From Haematobia irritans (lineage: Eukaryota > Arthropoda > Insecta > Diptera > Muscidae): a DNA stretch of 64,000 bases. Both the position numbers and the translations under genes were made by a program. The notes beneath the pieces were generated by a model that did not search any database, was not told the DNA's origin, and worked only from the letters and a program-made list of their open reading frames with translations. Positions 11,722 to 23,700 of this stretch are shown piece after piece. Every line of letters begins with the position of its first letter. Position 1 is the first letter of the stretch. The DNA lies in NCBI RefSeq assembly GCF_050003625.1, contig NC_134400.1, forward strand, positions 191,175,726-191,239,725. Reading direction: 5' to 3'.

Positions 11722-11825
11722 GAGAAAATAACATTTTTGCGACAAACATGTTACATGGTCACCATCCAAAAATAACATTTTGCTCTTGAAACATGTTTGA
11801 GGTGATCATGTTCCTTCTCTGGGTG
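11722..11825 (-). repeat. Right terminal inverted repeat of the foldback element
   Basis: Reverse complement of 11576-11679 with seven mismatches in 104 positions. Its terminal gggtg abuts the host CACCC, so the junction 11821-11830 is itself the palindrome GGGTGCACCC. The first five bases of the element therefore equal the five host bases that follow it. Confidence 0.9.
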
Positions 11826-13869
11826 CACCCTCAAAAAGTGAAATTTTCATCCAAATCCTAAAAAAATTGAAATTTTTATATGAAAAACTTATTTTGCCCA
11901 TATCTCCTAAACTAAGCGTCCTAGAGCGAAAAGGGCTATAATCCGTGACCACCCTCAAAAATTGAATTTTTACCCAAATCCTAAAAAAATTGAAATTTTT
12001 ATATGAAAAACTTCTTTTGCCCATATCTCCTAAACTAAGCGTCCTAGAGCGAAAAAGGCTTTAATCCGTGACCACCCTCAAAAATTGAAATTTTCATCCA
12101 AATCCTAAAAAAATTGAAATTTTTATATGAAAAACTTCTTTTGCCCATATCTCCTAAACTAAGCGTCCTAGAGCGAAAAGGGCTTTAATCCGTGACCACC
12201 CTCAAAAATTGAAATTTTCATCCAAATCCTAAAAAAATTTAAATTTTTATATGAAAAACTTCTTTTGCCCATATCTCCTAAACTAAGCGTCCTAGAGCGA
12301 AAAGGGCTTTAATCCGTGACCACCCTCAAAAATTGAATTTTTTACCCAAATCCTAAAAAAAATTGAAATTTTTATATGAAAAACTTCTTTTGCCCATATC
12401 TCCTAAACTAAGCGTCCTACAGCGAAAAGTGCTTCAATCAGTGACCACCTTCAAAAATTGAAATTTTCATCCAAATCCTAAAAAAATTGAAATTTTTATA
12501 TGAAAAACTTCTTTTGCCCATATCTCCTAAACTAAGCGTCCTAGAGCGAAAAGGGCTTTAATCCGTGACCACCCTCAAAAATTGAAATTTTCATCCAAAT
12601 CCTAAAAAAATTGAAATTTTTATATGAAAAACTTCTTTTGCCCATATCTCCTAAACTAAGCGTCCTAGAGCGAAAAGGGCTTTAATCCGTGACCACCCTC
12701 AAAAAGTGAAATTTTCATCCAAATCCTAAAAAAATTGAAATTTTTATATGAAAAACTTCTTTTGCCCATATCTCCTAAACTAAGCGTCCTAGAGCGAAAA
12801 GGGCTTTAATCCGTGACCACCCTCAAAAATTGAAATTTTCATCCAAATCCTAAAAAAATTGAAATTTTTATATGAAAAACTTCTTTTGCCCATATCTCCT
12901 AAACTAAGCGTCCTAGAGCGAAAAGGGCTTTAATCCGTTACCACCCTCAAAAATTGAATTTTTTACCCACATCCTAAAAAAAATTGAAATTTTTATATGA
13001 AAAACTTCTTTTGCCCATATCTCCTAAACTAAGCGTCCTAGAGCGAAAAGGGCTTTAATCCGTGACCACCCTCAAAAATTGAAATTTTCATCCAAATCCT
13101 AAAAAAATTGAAATTTTTATATGAAAAACTTCTTTTGCCCATATCTCCTAAACTAAGCTTCCTAGAGCGAAAAGGGCTTTAATCCGTGACCACCCTCAAA
13201 AATTGAATTTTTTACCCAAATCCTAAAAAAATTGAAATTTTTATATGAAAAACTTCTTTTGCCCATATCTCCTAAACTAAGCGTCCTAGAGCGAAAAGGG
13301 CTTTAATCCGTGACCACCCTCAAAAATTGAATTTTTTACCCAAATCCTAAAAAAAATTGAATTTTTATATGAAAAACTTCTTTTGCCCATATCTCCTAAA
13401 CTAAGCGTCCTAGAGCGAAAACGGCTTTAATCCGTGACCACCCTCAAAAATTGAAATTTTCATCCAAATCCTAAAAAAAATATATGAAAAACTTCTTTTG
13501 CCCATATCTCCTAAACTAAGCGTCCTAGAGCGAAAAAGGCTTTAATCCGTGACCACCCTCAAAAATTGAAATTTTCATCCAAATCCTAAAAAAATTGAAA
13601 TTTTTATATGAAAAACTTCTTTTGCCCATATCTCCTAAACTAAACGTCCTAGAGCGAAAAGGGCTTTAATCCGTGACCACCCTCAAAAATTGAAATTTTT
13701 ATCCAAATCCTAAAAAAATTTAAATTTTTATATGAAAAACTTCTTTTGCCCATATCTCCTAAACTAAGCGTCCTAGAGCGAAAAGGGCTTTAATCCGTGA
13801 CCACCCCTCAAAAATTGAAATTTTCATCCAAATCCTAAAAAAATTGAAATTTTTATATGAAAAACTTCC

Positions 13870-16710
13870 TTTGCCCATATCTCCTAATCTAAGCGTCCTA
13901 GAGCGAAAAGGGCTTTAATCTGTGACCACCCTCAAAAATTGAAATTTTCATCCAAATCCTAAAAAAAATGAAATTTTTATATGAAAAACTTCTTTTGCCC
14001 ATATCTCCTAAACTAAGCGTGCTAGAGCGAAAAGGGCTTTAATCCGTGACCACCCTCAAAAATTTTAATTTTTACCCAAATCCTAAAAAAAAAATTGAAA
14101 TTTTTATATGAAAAATTTCTTTTACCCATATCTCCTAAACTAAGCGTCCTAGAGCGAAAAGGGCTTTAACCAGTGACCACCTTCAAAAATTGAAATTTTC
14201 ATCCAAATCCTAAAAAAATTGAAATTTTTATATGAAAAACTTCTTTTGCCCATATCTCCTAAACTAAGCGTCCTAGAGCGAAAAGGGCTTTAATCCGTGA
14301 CCACCCACAAAAATTGAAATTTTCATCCAAATCATAAAAAAATTGAAATTTTTATATGAAAAACTTCTTTTGCCCATATCTCCTAAACTAAGCGTCCTAG
14401 AGCGAAAAGGGCTTTAATCCGTGACCACCCTCAAAAATTGAAATTTTCATCCAAATCCTAAAAAAATTTAAATTTTTTATATGAAAAACTTGTTTTGCCC
14501 ATATCTCCTAAACTAAGCGTCCTAGAGCGAAAAGGGCTTTAATCCGTGACCACCCTCAAAAATTGAAATTTTCATCCAAATCCTAAAAAAATTGAAATTT
14601 TTATATGAAAAACTTCTTTTGCCCATATCTCCTAAACTAAGCGTCCTAGAGCGAAAAGGGCTTTAATTCGTGACCACCCTCAAAAATTTAAATTTTCATC
14701 CAAATCCTAAAAAAATTGAAATTTTTATATGAAAAACTTCTTTTGCCCATATCTCCTAAACTAAGCGTCCTACAGCGAAAAGTGCTTTAATCAGTGACCA
14801 CCTTCAAAAATTGAAATTTTCATCCAAATCCTAAAAAAAATTAAATTTTTATATGAAAAACTTCTTTTGCCCATATCTCCTAAACTAAGCGTCCTAGAGC
14901 GAAAAGGGCTTTAATCCGCGACCACCCTCAAAAATTGAAATTTTCATCCAAATCCTAAAAAAATTGAAATTTTTATATGAAAAACTTCTTTTGCCCATAT
15001 CTCCTAAACTAAGCGTCCTAGAGCGAAAAGGGCTTTAATCCGTGACCACCCTCAAAAATTGAAATTTTCATCCAAATCCTAAAAAAATTGAAATTTTTAT
15101 ATGAAAAACTTCTTTTGCCCATATCTCCTAAACTAAGCGTCCTAGAGCGAAAAGGGCTTTAATCCGTGACCACCCTCAAAAAGTGAAATTTTCATCCAAA
15201 TCCTAAAAAAATTGAAATTTTTATATGAAAAACTTCTTTTGCCCATATCTCCTAAACTAAGCGTCCTAGAGCGAAAAGGGCTTTAATCCGTGACCACCCT
15301 CAAAAATTGAAATTTTCATCCAAATCCTAAAAAAATTGAAATTTTTATATGAAAAACTTCTTTTGCCCATATCTCCTAAACTAAGCGTCCTAGAGCGAAA
15401 AGGGCTTTAATCCGTGACCACCCTCAAAAATTGAATTTTTTACCCACATCCTAAAAAAAATTGAAATTTTTATATGAAAAACTTCTTTTGCCCATATCTC
15501 CTAAACTAAGCGTCCTAGAGCGAAAAGGGCTTTAATCCGTGACCACCCTCAAAAATTGAAATTTTCATCCAAATCCTAAAAAAAATTATATGAGAAACTT
15601 CTTTTGCCCATATCTCCTAAACTAAGCGTCCTAGAGCGAAAAAGGCTTTAATCCGTGACCACCCTCAAAAATTGAAATTTTCATCCAAATCCTAAAAAAA
15701 TTGAAATTTTTATATGAAAAACTTCTTTTGCCCATATCTCCTAAACTAAGCGGCCTAGAGCGAAAAGGGCTTTAATCCGTGACCACCCTCAAAAATTGAA
15801 TTTTTTACCCACATCCTAAAAAAAATTGAAATTTTTATATGAAAAACTTCTTTTGCCCATATCTCCTAAACTAAGCGTCCTAGAGCGAAAAGTGCTATAA
15901 TCAGTGACCACCTTCAAAAATTGAAATTTTCATCCAAATCCTTAAAAAATTGAAATTTTTATATGAAAAACTTCTTTTGCCCATATCTCCTAAACTAAGC
16001 GTCCTAGAGCGAAAAGGGCTTTAATCCGTGACCACCCTCAAAAATTGAAATTTTCATCCAAATCCTAAAAAAATTGAAATTTTTATATGAAAAACTTCTT
16101 TTGCCCATATCTCCTAAACTAAGCGTCCTAGAGCGAAAAGGGCTTTAATCCGTACCACCTTCAAAATTTTAAATTTTCATCCAAATCCTAAAAAAATTGA
16201 AATTTTTATATGAAAAACTTCTTTTGCCCATATCTCCTAAACTAAGCGTCCTAGAGCGAAAAGGGCTTTAATCCGTGACCACCCTCAAAAATTGAATTTT
16301 TTACCCAAATCCTAAAAAAAATTGAATTTTTATATGAAAAACTTCTTTTGCCCATATCTCCTAAACTAAGCGTCCTAGAGCGAAAACGGCTTTAATCCGT
16401 GACCACCCTCAAAAATTGAAATTTTCATCCAAATCCTAAAAAAATTATATGAAAAACTTCTTTTGCCCATATCTCCTAAACTAAGCGTCCTAGAGCGAAA
16501 AAGGCTTTAATCCGTGACCACCCTCAAAAATTGAAATTTTCATCCAAATCCTAAAAAAAATTGAAATTTTTATATGAAAAACTTCTTTTGCCCATATCTC
16601 CTAAACTAAGCGTCCTAGAGCGAAAAGGGCTTTAATCCGTGACCACCCTCAAAAATTGAAATTTTCATCCAAATCCTAAAAAAATTGAAATTTTTATATG
16701 AAAAACTTCT
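13870..16710 (+). repeat. Higher-order repeat unit, about 2.84 kb
   Basis: Rare variants pair with the following unit: cctaatct at 13888 and 16729 (offset 2841) and ccgcgacc at 14919 and 17761 (offset 2842). From about 15180 the offset grows by roughly one monomer to 2964 (aaaaagtg G at 15183 and 18147, agtgctataatcag at 15891 and 18855). One monomer, near 17890-17940, was therefore gained in the second unit or lost from this one. Private changes include tatgagaaac near 15594, cggcctag near 15751 and a missing G in ccgtaccacc near 16154. Confidence 0.8.
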
Positions 16711-19650
16711 TTTGCCCATATCTCCTAATCTAAGCGTCCTAGAGCGAAAAGGGCTTTAATCTGTGACCACCCTCAAAAATTCAAATTTTCATCCAAATCC
16801 TAAAAAAAATGAAATTTTTATATGAAAAACTTCTTTTGCCCATATCTCCTAAACTAAGCGTGCTAGAGCGAAAAGGGCTTTAATCCGTGACCACCCTCAA
16901 AAATTTAAATTTTTACCCAAATCCTAAAAAAAAAAATTGAAATTTTTATATGAAAAATTTCTTTTACCCATATCTCCTAAACTAAGCGTCCTAGAGCGAA
17001 AAGGGCTTTAACCAGTGACCACCTTCAAAAATTGAAATTTTCATCCAAATCCTAAAAAAATTGAAATTTTTATATGAAAAACTTCTTTTGCCCATATCTC
17101 CTAAACTAAGCGTCCTAGAGCGAAAAGGGCTTTAATCCGTGACCACCCACAAAAATTGAAATTTTCATCCAAATCCTAAAAAAATTGAAATTTTTATATG
17201 AAAAACTTCTTTTGCCCATATCTCCTAAACTAAGCGTCCTAGAGCGAAAAGGGCTTTAATCCGTGACCACCCTCAAAAATTGAAATTTTCATCCAAATCC
17301 TAAAAAAATTTAAATTTTTTATATGAAAAACTTCTTTTGCCCATATCTCCTAAACTAAGCGTCCTAGAGCGAAAAGGGCTTTAATCCGTGACCACCTTCA
17401 AAAATTGAAATTTTCATCCAAATCCTAAAAAAATTGAAATTTTTATATGAAAAATTTCTTTTACCCATATCTCCTAAACTAAGCGTCCTAGAGCGAAAAG
17501 GGCTTTAACCAGTGACCACCTTCAAAAATTGAAATTTTCATCCAAATCCTAAAAAAATTGAAATTTTTATATGAAAAACTTCTTTTGCCCATATCTCCTA
17601 AACTAAGCGTCCTAGAGCGAAAAGGGCTTTAATCCGTGACCACCCACAAAAATTGAAATTTTCATCCAAATCCTAAAAAAATTGAAATTTTTATATGAAA
17701 AACTTCTTTTGCCCATATCTCCTAAACTAAGCGTCCTAGAGCGAAAAGGGCTTTAATCCGCGACCACCCTCAAAAATTGAAATTTTCATCCAAATCCTAA
17801 AAAAATTGAAATTTTTATATGAAAAACTTCTTTTGCCCATATCTCCTAAACTAAGCGTCCTAGAGCGAAAAGGGCTTTAATCCGTGACCACCCTCAAAAA
17901 TTGAATTTTTACCCAAATCCTAAAAAAATTGAATTTTTATATGAAAAACTTCTTTTGCCCATATCTCCTAAACTAAGCGTCCTAGAGCGAAAAGGGCTTT
18001 AATCCGTGACCACCCTCAAAAATTGAAATTTTCATCCAAATCCTAAAAAAATTGAAATTTTTATATGAAAAACTTCTTTTGCCCATATCTCCTAAACTAA
18101 GCGTCCTAGAGCGAAAAGGGCTTTAATCCGTGACCACCCTCAAAAAGTGAAATTTTCATCCAAATCCTAAAAAAATTGAAATTTTTATATGAAAAACTTC
18201 TTTTGCCCATATCTCCTAAACTAAGCGTCCTAGAGCGAAAAGGGCTTTAATCCGTGACCACCCTCAAAAATTGAAATTTTCATCCAAATCCTAAAAAAAT
18301 TGAAATTTTTATATGAAAAACTTCTTTTGCCCATATCTCCTAAACTAAGCGTCCTAGAGCGAAAAGGGCTTTAATCCGTGACCACCCTCAAAAATTGAAT
18401 TTTTTACCCACATCCTAAAAAAAATTGAAATTTTTATATGAAAAACTTCTTTTGCCCATATCTCCTAAACTAAGCGTCCTAGAGCGAAAAGGGCTTTAAT
18501 CCGTGACCACCCTCAAAAATTGAAATTTTCATCCAAATCCTAAAAAAAATTATATGAAAAACTTCTTTTGCCCATATCTCCTAAACTAAGCGTCCTAGAG
18601 CGAAAAAGGCTTTAATCCGTGACCACCCTCAAAAATTGAAATTTTCATCCAAATCCTAAAAAAATTGAAATTTTTATATGAAAAACTTCTTTTGCCCATA
18701 TCTCCTAAACTAAGCGTCCTAGAGCGAAAAGGGCTTTAATCCGTGACCACCCTCAAAAATTGAATTTTTTACCCACATCCTAAAAAAAATTGAAATTTTT
18801 ATATGAAAAACTTCTTTTGCCCATATCTCCTAAACTAAGCGTCCTAGAGCGAAAAGTGCTATAATCAGTGACCACCTTCAAAAATTGAAATTTTCATCCA
18901 AATCCTTAAAAAATTGAAATTTTTATATGAAAAACTTCTTTTGCCCATATCTCCTAAACTAAGCGTCCTAGAGCGAAAAGGGCTTTAATCCGTGACCACC
19001 CTCAAAAATTGAAATTTTCATCCAAATCCTAAAAAAATTGAAATTTTTATATGAAAAACTTCTTTTGCCCATATCTCCTAAACTAAGCGTCCTAGAGCGA
19101 AAAGGGCTTTAATCCGTGACCACCCTCAAAAATTGAAATTTTCATCCAAATCCTAAAAAAATTGAAATTTTTATATGAAAAACTTATTTTGCCCATATCT
19201 CCTAAACTAAGCGTCCTAGAGCGAAAAAGGCTTTAATCCGTGACCACCCTCAAAAATTGAAATTTTCATCCAAATCCTAAAAAAAATGAAATTTTTATAT
19301 GAAAAACTTCTTTTGCCCATATCTCCTAAACTAAGCGTGCTAGAGCGAAAAGGGCTTTAATCCGTGACCACCCTCAAAAATTGAAATTTTTATTCAAATC
19401 CTACAAAAATGAAATTTTTATATGAAAAACTTCTTTTGCCCATATCTCCTAAACTAAGCGTGCTAGAGCGAAAAGGGCTTTAATCCGTGACCACCCTCAA
19501 AAATTGAAATTTTTATCCAAATCCTAAAAAAATTGAAATTTTTATATGAAAAACTTCTTTTGCCCATATCTCCTAAACTAAGCGTGCTAGAGCGAAAAGG
19601 GCTTTAATCCGTGACCACCCTCAAAAATTTAAATTTTTACCCAAATCCTA
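16711..19650 (+). repeat. Higher-order repeat unit, second copy (about 2.94 kb)
   Basis: Downstream partner of 13870-16710 by the markers given there. It pairs in turn with the next unit at 3088 bp: agtgctataatcag at 18855 and 21943, and the ttcaaatcc variant at 19393 and 22481. It contains one extra block around 17451-17761 that repeats the aaatttctttta / ttaaccag monomer pair found at 16960-17030. The right border is approximate because consensus monomers are uninformative there. Confidence 0.72.
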
Positions 19651-22600
19651 AAAAAAAAATTGAAATTTTTATATGAAAAATTTATTTTACCCATATCTCC
19701 TAAACTAAGCGCCCTAGAGCGAAAAGGGCTTTAACCAGTGACCACCTTCAAAAATTGAAATTTTCATCCAAATCCTAAAAAAATTGAAATTTTTATATGA
19801 AAAACTTCTTTTGCCCATATCTCCTAAACTAAGCGTCCTAGAGCGAAAAGGGCTTTAATCCGTGACCACCCTCAAAAATTGAATTTGTTACCCAAATCCT
19901 AAAAAAAATTGAATTTTTATATGAAAAACTTCTTTTGCCCATATCTCCTAAACTAAGCGTCCTAGAGCGAAAACGGCTTTAATCCGTGACCACCCTCAAA
20001 AATTGAAATTTTCATCCAAATCCTAAAAAAATTATATGAAAAACTTCTTTTGCCCATATCTCCTAAACTAAGCGTCCTAGAGCGAAAAGGGCTTTAATCC
20101 GTGACCACCCTCAAAAATTGAAATTTTCATCCAAATCCTAAAAAAATTTAAATTTTTGTATGAAAAACTTATTTTGCCCATATCTCCTAAACTAAGCGTT
20201 CTAGAGCGAAAAGGGCTTTAATCCGTGACCACCCTCAAAAATTGAAATTTTCATCCAAATCCTAAAAAAATTGAAATTTTTATATGAAAAACTTCTTTTG
20301 CCCATATCTCCTAAACTAAGCGTCCTAGAGCGAAAAGGGCTTTAATCCGTGACCACCCTCAAAAATTGAAATTTTCATCCAAATCCTAAAAAAATTGAAA
20401 TTTTTATATGAAAAACTTCTTTTGCCCATATCTCCTAAACTAAGCGTCCTAGAGCGAAAAGGGCTTTAATCCGTGACCACCTTCAAAAATTGAAATTTTC
20501 ATCCAAATCCTAAAAAAATTGAAATTTTTATATGAAAAACTTCTTTTGCCCATATCTCCTAAACTAAGCGTCCTAGAGCGAAAAGGGCTTTAATCCGTGA
20601 CCACCCTCAAAAATTGAAATTTTCATCCAAATCCTAAAAAAATTGAAATTTTTATATGAAAACCTTCTTTTGCCCATATCTCCTAAACTAAGCGTCCTAG
20701 AGCGAAAAGGGCTTTAATCCGTGACCACCTTCAAAAATTGAAATTTTCATCCAAATCCTAAAAAAATTGAAATTTTTATATGAAAAACTTCTTTTGCCCA
20801 TATCTCCTAAACTAAGCGTCCTAGAGCGAAAAGGGCTATAATCCGTGACCACCCTCAAAAATTGAATTTTTACCCAAATCCTAAAAAAAAATTGAAATTT
20901 TTATATGAAAAATTTCTTTTACCCATATCTCCTAAACTAAGCGTCCTAGAGCGAAAAGGGCTTTAACCAGTGACCACCTTCAAAAATTGAAATTTTCATC
21001 CAAATCCTAAAAAAATTGAAATTATTATATGAAAAACTTCTTTTGCCCATATCTTCTAAACTAAGCGTTCTACCGCGAAAAGTGCTTTAATCAGTGACCA
21101 CCTTCAAAAATTGAAATTTTCATCCAAATCCTAAAAAAATTGAAATTTTTATATGAAAAACTTCTTTTGCCCATATCTCCTAAACTAAGCGTCCTAGAGC
21201 GAAAAGGGCTTTAATCCGTGACCACCTTCAAAAATTGAAATTTTCATCCAAATCCTAAAAAAATTGAAATTTTTATATGAAAAACTTCTTTTGCCCATAT
21301 CTCCTAAACTAAGCGTCCTAGAGCGAAAAGGGCTTTAATCCGTGACCACCCTCAAAAATTGAAATTTTCATCCAAATCCTAAAAAAATTGAAATTTTTAT
21401 ATGAAAAACTTCTTTTGCCCATATCTCCTAAACTAAGCGTCCTAGAGCGAAAAGGGCTTTAATCCGTGACCACCCTCAAAAATTGAATTTTTTACCCACA
21501 TCCTAAAAAAAATTGAAATTTTTATATGAAAAACTTCTTTTGCCCATATCTCCTAAACTAAGCGTCCTAGAGCGAAAAGGGCTTTAATCCGTGACCACCC
21601 TCAAAAATTGAAATTTTCATCCAAATCCTAAAAAAAATTATATGAAAAACTTCTTTTGCCCATATCTCCTAAACTAAGCGTCCTAGAGCGAAAAAGGCTT
21701 TAATCCGTGACCACCCTCAAAAATTGAAATTTTCATCCAAATCCTAAAAAAATTGAAATTTTTATATGAAAAACTTCTTTTGCCCATATCTCCTAAACTA
21801 AGCGTCCTAGAGCGAAAAGGGCTTTAATCCGTGACCACCCTCAAAAATTGAATTTTTTACCCACATCCTAAAAAAAATTGAAATTTTTATATGAAAAACT
21901 TCTTTTGCCCATATCTCCTAAACTAAGCGTCCTAGAGCGAAAAGTGCTATAATCAGTGACCACCTTCAAAAATTGAAATTTTCATCCAAATCCTTAAAAA
22001 ATTGAAATTTTTATATGAAAAACTTCTTTTGCCCATATCTCCTAAACTAAGCGTCCTAGAGCGAAAAGGGCTTTAATCCGTGACCACCCTCAAAAATTGA
22101 AATTTTCATCCAAATCCTAAAAAAATTGAAATTTTTATATGAAAAACTTCTTTTGCCCATATCTCCTAAACTAAGCGTCCTAGAGCGAAAAGGGCTTTAA
22201 TCCGTGACCACCCTCAAAAATTGAAATTTTCATCCAAATCCTAAAAAAATTGAAATTTTTATATGAAAAACTTATTTTGCCCATATCTCCTAAACTAAGC
22301 GTCCTAGAGCGAAAAAGGCTTTAATCCGTGACCACCCTCAAAAATTGAAATTTTCATCCAAATCCTAAAAAAAATGAAATTTTTATATGAAAAACTTCTT
22401 TTGCCCATATCTCCTAAACTAAGCGTGCTAGAGCGAAAAGGGCTTTAATCCGTGACCACCCTCAAAAATTGAAATTTTTATTCAAATCCTAAAAAAATGA
22501 AATTTTTATATGAAAAACTTCTTTTGCCCATATCTCCTAAACTAAGCGTGCTAGAGCGAAAAGGGCTTTAATCCGTGACCACCCTCAAAAATTGAAATTT

Positions 22601-23700
22601 TTATCCAAATCCTAAAAAAATTGAAATTTTTATATGAAAAACTTCTTTTGCCCATATCTCCTAAACTAAGCGTCCTAGAGCGAAAAGGGCTTTAATCCGT
22701 GACCACCCTCAAAAATTGAAATTTTCATCCAAATCCTAAAAAAAAATGAAATTTTTATATGAAAAACTTCTTTTGCCCATATCTCCTAAACTAAGCGTGC
22801 TAGAGCGAAAAGGGCTTTAATCCGTGACCACCCTCAAAAATTTAAATTTTTACCCAAATCCTAAAAAAAAAATTGAAATTTTTATATGAAAAATTTATTT
22901 TACCCATATCTCCTAAACTAAGCGTCCTAGAGCGAAAAGGGCTTTAACCAGTGACCACCTTCAAAAATTGAAATTTTCATCCAAATCCTAAAAAAATTGA
23001 AATTTTTATATGAAAAACTTCTTTTGCCCATATCTCCTAAACTAAGCGTCCTAGAGCGAAAAGGGCTTTAATCCGTGACCACCCTCAAAAATTGAAATTT
23101 TCATCCAAATCCTAAAAAAATTGAAATTTTTATATGAAAAACTTCTTTTGCCCATATCTCCTAAACTAAGCGTCCTAGAGCGAAAAGGGCTTTAATCCGT
23201 GACCACCCTCAAAAATTGATTTTTTTACCCAAATCCTAAAAAAAATTGAATTTTTATATGAAAAACTTCTTTTGCCCATATCTCCTAAACTAAGCGTCCT
23301 AGAGCGAAAACGGCTTTAATCCGTGACCACCCTCAAAAATTGAAATTTTCATCCAAATCCTAAAAAAATTATATGAAAAACTTCTTTTGCCCATATCTCC
23401 TAAACTAAGCGTCCTAGAGCGAAAAAGGCTTTAATCCGTGACCACCCTCAAAAATTGAAATTTTCATCCAAATCCTAAAAAAATTTAAATTTTTGTATGA
23501 AAAACTTATTTTGCCCATATCTCCTAAACTAAGCGTTCTAGAGCGAAAAGGGCTTTAATCCGTGACCACCCTCAAAAATTGAAATTTTCATCCAAATCCT
23601 AAAAAAATTGAAATTTTTATATGAAAAACTTCTTTTGCCCATATCTCCTAAACTAAGCGTCCTAGAGCGAAAAGGGCTTTAATCCGTGACCACCCTCAAA
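19651..23700 (+). repeat. Higher-order repeat continuation, offsets 3088-3337 bp
   Basis: Three marker pairs link this stretch to the next: aatttttgtatg (G at 20158 and 23495, offset 3337), taccgcg (21071 and 24284, offset 3213) and ttcaaatcc (offset 3088 from the previous unit). Successive offsets differ by one monomer, so single monomers were gained or lost inside otherwise collinear blocks. Short monomers fall at 20033, 21636 and 23371. The gccctag variant near 19712 is private. Confidence 0.72.

Larger units (their letters stand above)
11576..11825. mobile_element. MITE-like foldback DNA transposon, 250 bp, non-autonomous
   Basis: This is the only non-satellite DNA in the window. It begins CACCCAGAGAAGGAA and ends with the exact reverse complement. 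Left and right arms of 104 bp (11576-11679 and 11722-11825) match at 97 positions (93%) and flank a 42-bp loop. The host sequence gaccaccctc is split with CA duplicated on either side (11574-11575 and 11826-11827). A CAC triplet duplication with a 249-bp element is equally consistent. It has no coding capacity, so it would depend on a transposase elsewhere. A long-arm foldback with a 2-3-bp target duplication fits several DNA-transposon superfamilies, and I cannot assign one. The arms are rich in CATGTT motifs and contain smaller palindromes (TGATCA at 11593, AAACATGTTT at 11603). Confidence 0.9.
9720..12708 (+). repeat. Ten-monomer (1241-bp) tandem duplication interrupted by a transposon
   Basis: Upstream of 11576, markers pair at 1241 bp: ttgaatttttt (G at 9974 and 11215) and tacagcg (C at 10059 and 11300). 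Downstream of 11825 they pair at 1493 bp: aaaaagtg (G at 10345 and 11838) and tacagcg with ttcaatcag (C at 10927 and 12420). The step of 252 bp equals the 250-bp element plus a 2-bp target duplication. The copy at 10333 has no element, so the insertion most simply followed the tandem duplication. Confidence 0.85.
6820..13670 (+). repeat. Higher-order repeat, copy 2 of the 5.56-kb duplication, expanded
   Basis: Aligns with 1261-6618 at offset 5559 up to about 11210 and at offset 7052 from about 12700. The 1493-bp difference is made of an extra 1241-bp tandem duplication plus 252 bp of transposon and target duplication. Differences between the copies are sparse: 3838 reads tataaa where copy 2 has tatgaaa, and 5721-5745 has two or three private changes. 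The block duplication is therefore recent relative to the divergence among subtypes. Confidence 0.87.

Noticed and set aside
11576..11825. Foldback element as an LTR fragment, Helitron or satellite variant
   Set aside because: It shares no sequence with the monomer beyond CACCC, has inverted rather than direct ends, and duplicates its target, unlike a Helitron. No primer-binding or polypurine site is visible.
11576..11825. Foldback as a bacterial-type terminator or structured non-coding RNA gene
   Set aside because: Arms of 104 bp with target duplication fit a transposon. No conserved RNA family feature is recognised and the setting is eukaryotic satellite.
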